DNA from: Apodospora peruviana | Lineage: Eukaryota; Ascomycota; Sordariomycetes; Sordariales; Lasiosphaeriaceae | DNA: 64,000 nt | Direction: 5' to 3' | NCBI GenBank assembly: GCA_033439685.1 | Contig: JAUEDM010000002.1 | Coordinates: forward strand, 4,216,001-4,280,000 | Shown here: positions 55,394 to 64,000 of the stretch, one piece after another | Position numbering within the stretch: the first letter of the stretch is position 1 | How the letters are laid out: each line of letters opens with the position of its first letter | The notes under the pieces: generated by a model | Seen by the model: only the letters and a program-made list of their open reading frames with translations | Database searches by the model: none | What the model was told of the DNA's origin: nothing | Program-made: the position numbers and the translations under genes

Positions 55394-58300
55394 CTCGTGT
55401 CTTTATCTCCTGGTTTGCGTTGGAGCTATACACTGCGGTCTGTAAGGTATGGGTATACGAGGTAGGCTTGAGGGGCCGCGAGTGATATGGGTCGATAAGA
55501 GAGTCTCTTGGGAGCGGTTGATTTCTTGGTAACGGCAGCTATTCGACATCGGGAGAGGAGACGGGACAGGGTCTCGGACATCGTGACGCATCGCCTGGTC
55601 TTATACCGTCGTCTCTTGGCAGCGAAGCGTGGAATCGGGACTGTCCAGAAGTGGTCGGGAAGGAAGAGCGATTGGCCCAATGCCATGGCATGCCTAGGAA
55701 GGTACGGTGGGTATGAAGTCAGTTTGCTACCCATGGGCCGAGGAGGTGGAGGGAGAGATCGGGTAGGTAGGTTGCGCAACCACGCCCACGCGAGATGGAC
55801 CCCGAGATCATGCTTCTCTTGTGCACCCATAGTTGGAACATCACTGCGGGTTGACAAGACTATGTTTGGACCACAGCGATGGTTGGTTGGGCTTAGGCCC
55901 GAGCGGAGGGGGGCCATATAGATCGGAGGATATCGCGCGAGGCGGTTGGGAGCACAACGACAAAACGACTCAGAAAGGGGGTGTCGAGAATGAAGAGGAA
56001 GAAGACCGATCTTTCGAGTTGGGTCCAGTCGCCAGATGGTCGCAGCGGCGCTGAATTTGAGAATTTCAAGTTACGAAAGGGTTGACCGGGACATGGAGTC
56101 CTCTGGCAGTCTTGAGTCCAGCTGAGGAGAGATTGATTCATGTTTGGGCGATAGCTAAGGGTCGCACAGCTCGAATATATCCCCTGGCTGATTGAAGTAA
56201 GATGTAAGTCATTATTCGATGGGCTAAGACCGGGCAAAACACCGAAGCAAGGCCTGGCAACACTACAAGTCCCCTTACTCGGGTACCTTGAAATCACACC
56301 CCAGGTAGTTCATGCTATCAATGTGCAGCACGCTGACCACCACCAAAGAAATGGGACCAGAAGTTTTTGATTGCCTACTATTCGCTATCCTTCAACACGT
56401 CAAATCCTGCCACTGGGGATGGTCATGATCAGGCTCTGGAGACTGACTACCTTGGGTAGGATGCCGTTGAAGCCGGTGCCTTAATTATGTTTCTTTTTTG
56501 ACAGCTGCTTCGTCGCTTCGGGCCGTAGCGCGAGTCAATGGAACGATAGGAAGCTTGGTTCTGAGTGGTGTCGGGTCAATAAAGGAACTTCCGGCCATGC
56601 GTGCTACTGCAAGCATTGTCATGCTCGTGAACACGCTCAACATGACATGACACATCCTCAGCCAAACAAGTCGGCTAACCCCCGCGTCCTCGGCCAAAAG
56701 GTGAAGTGACGTTCGAGGGTCTGCCAAAGCACTGATGAGGTGGGCAGAGTTTGGGTGTCAGGCAGAGAGGGGTATACGTGCCGAGGCCCCTTCTAGGGCA
56801 GCATAGGTGGCTATTGGCTGCACTACTGCATGCGATCTATCCCTTACATATTCTGCTTGGGCTATACTTGAGAAGCTGCAAGTTGATAGCATGTGTCTCC
56901 GAGTAGCTCTACTTACTTGCCTAACAGCAACTGTATACGTCTGGGTTTTTTGTTGGGATCCGACTGGTGCGCCTGGTCAAATAAGAGGTCGAAACCGCAG
57001 CATTTGAGATCGGGGGAGAGAGGAGCTATAGGCACTATTTATACTTAGTAAACAATGCTGGATGCCGGGATTGTCAAAGTCGGCATTCCTCTGAAGTCCG
57101 AACAGGACCCCTCACTTTCCCATGCCGAACCAGGTCCATAAGGTCAGGTATCCGTACTCGAGTCCAGGCATGTCTTGTATGGACAATGTTCCCTTAAACT
57201 TCAACGAATTGTGACGTGAGCACCACGCTCTTTTTTCTTCCAACTTTGGTATTTCTTAGGAGCGAATCTACCTTGGGTACGGATGAATTCTAGATGAGAC
57301 GTGTGAGGTGGATAAGCAGCTCGCTCCAGTGCAACAGAGCAGACTGAAAAGAGCAAAGGACGCTAATAAAATGGATGCAGAGAGGGAGAGACAAGTTGTT
57401 GGCTTCTACCAATTGGAGGCCCAGAGCACCATCTTTCGCTCTTGTGGCTACAAAGTGGCGCTCACCGGCTTGGTCGCGAGTAGGCTTTGTCCCCAGACAT
57501 AATCCGTATGGATGGACGAGTTTGCGGATACGGAATACAGGCGTACCTACGGATTATATTTCGTACGGGGTTACTGTGTGAGTGATCCTCTGCTGATCCA
57601 ACTCAGTGCAACTTTGCGGATGCAGTGTCAGTCTACCCCGGCAGTCAGCTACTGAGCCAGTCTCACCAGCCCCAGACCGCCGACCACCATCTGTCGACAT
57701 GGATGCCATCACACCATCAAATAAAGCCACATACCAATACGTCCCTTTCTGTCTTGGACACATCAGCATGGAGCTTGGACTCTCCGTCACTGTGTGGCAG
57801 ACGCAGCCAGTCCCAACGCTCGCGTGGTGAAGCCCAGATGCAAGCCTGGCTGCAACTTTTCTGGTTGAAATGACGGCGGTCAGTGAGTGGTCGAGCGGTC
57901 GCTGTGCTCGGACCGGACCTGACTCCCCGGCACGTTCGCTTCTCACACTTCTCGGCCCTCGACGGTCGACCGACCGTGAAGCTCACGCACGCAAACTGAT
58001 TGAGGAACACATACGGTGCAAGCCCAGAGCAAAAGACACAGTAGACGCTGCGATTGCTTGGTGCGGGGTGAGGATTCCCCATCGTGGTTGCCGGGTCTGG
58101 CTTTTCTACTTTCCAATTTTCCCTTTTGTTGCTGCCTTTTGCTTCTTTATTTTCTCTCGCTTTTCACCACCCCGAGCGAGCTCCGGGCTTCTTCGTGCAA
58201 CAGAAGTTGGCGGGGGCGGTCGCTGAACCAGCACGGCGGTAACAAATCAGTGAACAGGTGGCCGTCGCACACGCACACGCACACGCAAACCCCGGGCGGG

Positions 58301-58758
58301 CTCTCGAATCCCAACATCAATCCATCCACGCCATCCCCTCCCTCCACTCCATGACGGTACGCGGGGATCGATATTGTGCTTGTGCTTCCAAGTTGTGTTC
58401 CCATCTGTCCAATCCACCGCTCCCATACCCTGTTGTATCAATCAGCACGCTTCTTGATCCTGTATCCAGTCGCCGGTCTTTGGTTCCTCATTTGGCTGAT
58501 ATTATCTCGCGCACCCACACCACACCGCCGCCGGCCCTGCTTCCAACTTCTCCTCATCTCACCGGCTTCATCTTCGTCGCCATGCCTGGCCTGGCTCGGT
58601 CGGCCTAGGCGTCACAAGCTGAAGCTCACCCCCGTCCAGCGACAGCTATCACGCAGGACCGACGCATCTCGCCTGCGTTGCCGGTTCCCCGGAGCCCTGA
58701 CTCTGTCGGACACGCCCGTCAGACAAACTGCAATTCGCTTCAACCGAGGATTGAAGAA
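55394..58758. other. Gene-poor 3.4-kb stretch upstream of regulator
   Basis: No gene is supported. Long overlapping frames on both strands at 55426-55921 shadow each other and lack landmarks. The last kilobase is probably the long promoter and leader of the Zn2Cys6 factor. It contains pyrimidine-rich stretches at 58100-58180 and a CA/GC dinucleotide run at 58265-58290. Confidence 0.5.
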
Positions 58759-61700
58759 ATGCAAGCTGCCGTCAAGAGGGAGCCTGCTTTGGAGGCAAGC
58801 CCATATTACTACTCGCAGCAACAAAATTACAATGCTCACTACTCTGTTCACAATGCTTTTGTAAGTATCCTTTTTCTGCTCGTCTCACCCAAATTTCGGA
58901 AATATCCAACTCCACGATTAACATTTGTCCAACCCCAGATCGGTGAGATCGCTCGCGCTGTGCTGCCACCGCGTTGGACCGACCCATTGAGTGCAACCCC
59001 CCGTGCGCCCAAGAGACTTCGGACAGAAGAGCATCACTCGCCCGGAAATTTGCGTATCTGTCCGTCGCCGTCTGTTGGGCTCAGTTCCGGTTCCCCCCTG
59101 CAGCAGGCGGGGATTACGGGGACTACCGCCTGCTTCTCAAATCCCGTGCTCCCCGTGCTTGGTATCCAAGCACAAGCCGGAGGACAAGGTACGCTACCCG
59201 GACATGGTGTGTGGCAGGCTGCAGGCCCAGGTGCGTTGATATCTAAGGGGTATTTTTTTGCCACGATTTACCAAAACTGCTCAAAAGGTTGACATCCCAC
59301 TTGTTGGTAGGATCGCTGCATCCGACGCAGACTCATCACAGACATGAGATCCAACCGACACAAAGTCAGTTATCGTGTCTTCCCTTGGTTTTCGTCGCTA
59401 ACCTGTATTCAGCTCCAGCGCCAGCGCCAACTCGAACCTACCTCGGCCAGCCATTGGCGAGTCATGATGCCGGACAAGTTCAACATCACACACGCGACTA
59501 TTCCGCATATCAGTTGGCTCATGGACACAGCTCGGATGGCTTGTCAGCGACGTACGAGACTTGGCCACATGGCGCCGACCCCACAGTTCACCCATATACA
59601 GGTGCTGCCGGGTCCTTTCCCCGAGGCCATTCCTTCTCCTCACACTCGTCCCTAACACCATTGCCGAATGCGTGTTCGTTGCCTCCAATATCCCCTCCTG
59701 TCGAACCCTCGTTTACCTCTTCGTATCCTTCATTTTCGGCTCCTCAGTCTCATATCCCAGAGAGCAGCTATCACATACAATCATACGATCCCGGCCGTGA
59801 CCATGGGTTGCATAGCAGTCTCTCTTCGCCGACACAGTTCCAACAGCCCGGTATATCACCACCGATCCACATGGCATCCCCTTTCAGCTATCCTCATGTC
59901 AACAACATGACTTCGTTTACTCCACAGGGGAGCCCGACGAGCCTCAATGGGCTGCCGTCCATGCTCACCGACAACGCCATGATGGCGCCTTATTCAGCGA
60001 TTGACAGACGATATGTCATGCTCGTGAGAGACTCGGAGGAGACGGGTGCGGTTGAAGCAGCAGAATTCTCCGAGCAGTCAGACTTAGATGAGCAGCAAGT
60101 TGTGCCCAGCCACACACCACTGAGCGGCTCGTTTGAAGACCTTTCTCGGCCGTTGGCAACCTATCCTAGTGCAGCCCAAGGGACGACCACAGTTTTCTCA
60201 GCCCGGGCCACCGACCTATCGCCCACGGGCGTCAAGGAGCGAAAGAAACGAAGTCAATTCAATGATGAGGCCCGAAAGGAGACGTCCGACACACGAAGTG
60301 TGGGGGCCTGCCTCAGATGCCGTAACCAACGTATTCGGGTAAGCTACCCGAGCTCTCTAAAAGACGTTCAAGGTGCTGCGCAAGATGGATGCTAAAGCTA
60401 GGTACCTCAATGCACACAGTGTTCACCCAATCCACTCAACTCCGGAGCGCCCTGCGTTTCTTGTGCCAAGGTGTCCAAGACCAACAAGAAGACCATCCAC
60501 CGAGTTCATTGCATTCGGTACAAGTTCACCTCCATGATCATCTACCGCGGCGGCGGCCTGAACATCACCAAGCGCTTTTCACACAATCAGGTCGTTGACG
60601 TGGGCGAATATGCCGACAACAACATCGTTGCCATCGAGATGGCCCAGGGCCTTTGCCAGACGCCCGTGAGACTCCAGGTCCGCCGGTTCGTCCCCCGCCA
60701 GGACGACGTCCTGAAGAGAAGGTACATCGGCGAGGATGGAGTCGTCAAGGAGCAGGATCTAGAGCCTTTCTGTTTGGCCGATATCGAGAAGACGGCCAAG
60801 GAGTTCAAGAGGTACATCAACGATAATGCTCTGGATGGTCTCGCGGAGGCGGTCAAGGATTCGGATGACATGGTCAAGATGACCTTCCACATGATTGCGG
60901 AGGAATGCCGCTCTGATCTTGTCAGTTTACCGCATGGGTCCTTTTCCTTCTGGGTTAATGCCATCAAGACTGACAGATAGACCGATTCAGAACGCCGAGA
61001 AAGGAGTCAAGGGAAAGAAGCCATCGAAACAGGCCAGGTGTGAGAGCGAGCAGAAGGAGTACCTGAGGCAGGTCGTGCGTCTCTGGTTTGCCATACGTAC
61101 GTGTGACCTGTTATTATTGTGGCGTCCTGTTTGGAAGTTGTTGACAAAGGATATTTCACTCGATGTTCAGGTCATGGCATCGGCTCAGCGTGGCTCTGCG
61201 GCTCCAACACACTGGGAATGCAGCCCGTCTACAGTCCCAACTACTCACTCGACGGCAAGGTAGCGGTCCCCCGCATGATTGTCGCTCAGTTCGACAGCAT
61301 CCGGCACGAGAGGATCTACAAAGAGCTCACGGCTTCGGTGCTCAAGACCTCCGAAAAATATCTCAAGTCCTGGAACAAGGACGCTTGGTTCACTGTTTAT
61401 TTGGCGACGTTTCTGCTCCTTCACCAGACGTCCTGTGCGTCCAAGGACCGACATCGCTGGGCCAACGAAAATAAGGGATCCACGCCCATGGTACGTCACT
61501 GTGTCGTTTCTAACCGCGTCGGAGCATCTAACACCATCATGTCACCTCTCTAGGAAACCCGATACGGCTCGATCGACGACCCACTCACCGGTTTCGTCGA
61601 GAAGATTCAGGATGGCGCAGTGATGCTCCTGACGCACTGGCAGTACTTTAAGCGTTGCGATCTCCTCAACGCCGACTGGAACAACCCGAGCACGTCCACG

Positions 61701-62010
61701 CTGCAGTATTTGAAGCTGTATCAGTTCCAGCACCTGAAGAACACTGTCGCCATGCTCAAGCTGAAAAGTATGTGTACGCTCAAGTCCCCCCACTCGGTTT
61801 TAGAATGACGGGGTGGCTCAATGCTAATGATTTGTGTGTGTGTCTTTAGCTGGGACTATTCCCAAGACCCCGGCGGATGGCTGCTGGGAGGATGAGCTCT
61901 TTTGGATCTCTCACATGTTTGAATCCGCTCCTTCGAAGGACAAGGAGACTAACTGGGACCCGCCAGAGAGCTTTACGCGGGCCAAGCCCAGTGTGGGCAG
62001 GAATGATTAA
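58759..62010 (+). CDS. Zn2Cys6-type fungal transcription factor
   Basis: Nine exons: 58759-58860, 58939-59230, 59311-59364, 59413-60338, 60420-60920, 60991-61096, 61171-61490, 61554-61767, 61850-62010, giving 891 residues in phase. The N-terminal 430 residues are disordered, rich in Ser, Pro, His, Gln and Tyr. A basic KERKKR precedes the zinc cluster: Cys449, Cys452, Cys459, Cys470, Cys473, Cys489. The spacing is C-x2-C-x6-C-x10-C-x2-C-x15-C, with the last loop longer than the usual 6-8. An exon joint falls exactly before the third Cys. The C-terminal half is helical, with charged motifs (YLKSWNKDAWFTVYLATFLLLH, given here in part) as in fungal regulators of this atypical group. It should bind DNA in the nucleus; targets are unknown. 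Confidence 0.86.
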
Positions 62011-63350
62011 TCGTTCTTGCTTTCAAGTCTGATGGATCGATCGACTGGATACCTTTGGTGCACAACGTCACGACGCGAAACCATTTTCTGGTTATCGTCC
62101 TTGTCCAGGATGCCTGTTTATTGTAGGTGCGCTCCTTTGTATTTAATTTCCCATCTTCATCCCATTGTGATTCTATGTCGTTGTCACATGGGATGAGCCT
62201 GCTTCTTTCTCGTCTGTCGTAGAATCCATATCATCCCCATCTTTACAGTGTATCTTGATGATTCATTTCCACGATTAAATCCTCCATTAGTTCTCACGAG
62301 CTCATGACGTCGGTTTTGGAGCGGCAACTATTCGTTTTCCCCCACTACTATAGGGGGGGTTGGATGTGAGCAAGTCTCAGAGATGGTCCGGCGCATGTAT
62401 ATTCGCTTTTCAGCACGGTATTTATTGTCGCGGTCGATTCCGAGCGAGCATTAGCATCATATAATAGTGGATGTGTGTGGAACGAGAAAAGCTGGATAGT
62501 AAGTAAGGTAGCTAGCAGTGGCAGTCATGTCTGGTGTGTGTGTGGCTATCTCTGGTTCATTTGTCAAGTTTTATGTTGGTGTTTGTCTTTTGATGTCTAC
62601 TTTATCGAGATATCTCGTTAATTGTCTGTTCGTCTGCAATCACATGAACGGTAGTCAGAGCTATCACCGCAGCAATGAGTGAAAATAATTACCAAATAGG
62701 GAATTCGGGGGCAATTAGCTTGCATACAGATTCAGTTGCTAGGAGGTTTACCCCGTACTTTGTCATCACAATATGCTTACTATAACGTAAATAATGGTCT
62801 GAGCTTCACATTGTGTACAGTGAAAATCCAATCTGCTTTGTGAATTGTAGATAATTGACTTTGGGAGTCACACGATAGGATTATGTTGATGTTCAAATGC
62901 CGCCGACGGAAAAGTCAATCAATCCAAGTGCCAGCTTAGTCATCCACCTCGGTCCTAGATAGATCCGATAAGATAAGCTCCCGTCTTCCCCAAGCGGCAA
63001 GCGGGCGAGCTGGCCAGTTCCGAACGAACACTAATAAGAAGCTGCCGTTGTCTGTCATCAAGTTGTCCTTTTCGGCCATCCCATCCGAAAATACTTTGCG
63101 AGGACGCCGGCGCATTAAGAACATACCATATTGCAGTTGCCTCAATCACACTGCCTGAAGTTCCACCACTTCATTGCTCCCAAAAACAACAACTTGCGAC
63201 AGCTGAGAACAAAGACAACCCCCCCTACGGGTTTGGCGCCTCGTTTGGAGGCAGGTTTCTCTGTCGACCTAGGTCTTCCCCCCTTGACCTTCATCCACCT
63301 TTCGACTGGGCAACACACAAACAAATCATCGCCTCGACACCGTCATAACC
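62011..63350. other. Intergenic, no gene seen
   Basis: Holds the 3' side of the Zn2Cys6 gene and the promoter of SEC72. No convincing frame, repeat or RNA gene is seen. Confidence 0.6.
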
Positions 63351-63977
63351 ATGTCAGACCTCGACACATTCACCTTTCTCCCCCTGCGGATCGACCCGCA
63401 ATCCAAAGCCATCAGCAGCGCATCTACATCCTCGACCTCGCGGGCGCTCGAAGACGAACTCGCGGCACTGAACGCGCTGCACCGATCCCTCCACAGCCTC
63501 GAAGCACCGCACGTCGTCCCGCCACCACCAGTCCCCGTGAACCCCAAACGTAGCGCCAACGTGGCCAAACTCCGCGACAGCGGCAACAAGGAGTTCGAAA
63601 AAGGGCGCTACGTCGAGGCCATCAAGTTCTACACCCTCGGTCTGCAGATGGCCCTGACCCGCCCCATGTGGGAGCCCTCGCAACTCGTGCGCGAGGAGGT
63701 CCAGCATCTGTTTTCCAACCGCGCCCAGGCGCACATGTACCTAAAGAACTGGCCCGAAGCGGCCGCTGACGCCGAGTCGAGCGTCGAAGCGAAGCGCCAG
63801 GGCAACGCCAAGGCCTGGTTTCGGAAAGGAAAGTGTCTGGTCGAGATGGGCCGGCTCGAGGAGGCCAAGGAGTGGGTCGGTAAAGCGCTCGAGGTGGAAG
63901 GCGAGGAGAAGGAGCTCGTGGAGCTGCTCAAGACGATCGAGGGCAAGATTGCGCACGCCAGGGCCAACGGTGTCTAA
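63351..63977 (+). CDS. sec72: Sec72-like ER translocon TPR subunit
   Basis: A single exon of 208 residues. The N-terminus (TFTFLPLRIDPQSKAISSAS) and the central block PVPVNPKRSANVAKLRDSGN are hallmarks of fungal Sec72. Three TPR units follow: EFEKGRYVEAIKFYTLGLQM, LFSNRAQAHMYLKNWPEAAA and AWFRKGKCLVEMGRLEEAKE. Sec72 sits on the cytosolic face of the Sec62/Sec63 translocon at the endoplasmic reticulum and docks Hsp70 chaperones to help post-translational import. The length is close to yeast Sec72 (193 residues). The gene is complete inside the window, with its stop at 63975-63977. Confidence 0.96.
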   Translation: MSDLDTFTFLPLRIDPQSKAISSASTSSTSRALEDELAALNALHRSLHSLEAPHVVPPPPVPVNPKRSANVAKLRDSGNKEFEKGRYVEAIKFYTLGLQMALTRPMWEPSQLVREEVQHLFSNRAQAHMYLKNWPEAAADAESSVEAKRQGNAKAWFRKGKCLVEMGRLEEAKEWVGKALEVEGEEKELVELLKTIEGKIAHARANGV

Positions 63978-64000
63978 AATCTGCTACGTAGTCGTGCGAG

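Noticed and set aside
55426..55921. Overlapping long frames on both strands
   Set aside because: They mirror each other, have arginine-rich or random composition and show no domain.
1..64000. CRISPR arrays, rRNA and tRNA genes
   Set aside because: Scanning by eye found no spaced identical repeats, no rRNA blocks and no convincing tRNA B-box with a matching fold.

Overview
The window is nuclear DNA from a filamentous ascomycete, most likely a member of the Sordariomycetes. Genes lie on both strands without operons. Most carry 1 to 8 short introns, typically 50-140 nt, with GT-AG ends (occasionally GC-AG) and CTAAC or CTGAC-like branch points. The gene content is typical of Pezizomycotina: a NOD-like STAND receptor, a Helo-like/ankyrin protein, AA7 and GH10 enzymes, a LaeA-like methyltransferase, Zn2Cys6 regulation, POS5 and SEC72. 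For most multi-exon genes below, exon joins were chosen by hand so that splice sites and reading phase agree across the whole gene. No RNA evidence was available.

Layout. 0-3.3 kb: a truncated unknown gene and a small secreted protein with an apparent one-base frameshift. 3.3-7.6 kb: a nine-exon NLR-like receptor (hydrolase-like domain, NB-ARC, TPR). 7.8-13.4 kb: an amino-acid/choline-type permease, a CmcJ/GA4-desaturase-family oxygenase, an M20 amidohydrolase and a small unknown gene. 14.2-15.4 kb: a decayed Tc1/mariner transposase. 15.9-19.6 kb: a protein kinase and a CorA-like membrane protein. 20.3-24.6 kb: a small Gly/Ser-rich protein, a Helo-like/Cys-rich/ankyrin protein and an NmrA-like relic. 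24.8-31.4 kb: two secreted proteins, one with a 48-bp minisatellite, separated by gene-poor DNA. 31.8-38.4 kb: three secreted carbohydrate-active genes, namely an AA7 oligosaccharide oxidase, a beta-propeller lactonase and a GH10 xylanase with a GPI-type tail. 40.2-44.2 kb: a LaeA-like methyltransferase convergent with an MFS exporter. 45.8-49.8 kb: an LPLAT-type acyltransferase divergent from a mitochondrial NADH kinase. 49.8-53.9 kb: gene-poor DNA. 53.9-55.4 kb: a TauD-type dioxygenase. 55.4-58.7 kb: gene-poor DNA. 58.8-62.0 kb: a nine-exon Zn2Cys6 factor. 63.4-64.0 kb: Sec72.

Functional links. The clearest is the xylanase, oligosaccharide oxidase and lactonase run. It could take xylan to xylo-oligosaccharides, then to lactones, then to aldonic acids outside the cell. 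The NLR has the layout of a fungal SesB-like receptor, but its hydrolase nucleophile serine appears to be replaced by glycine, so it may signal rather than cut. The NLR, the Helo-like/ankyrin protein, the kinase and the CorA-like protein make the first 24 kb rich in families used in fungal non-self recognition. No complete novel system is proven by sequence alone.
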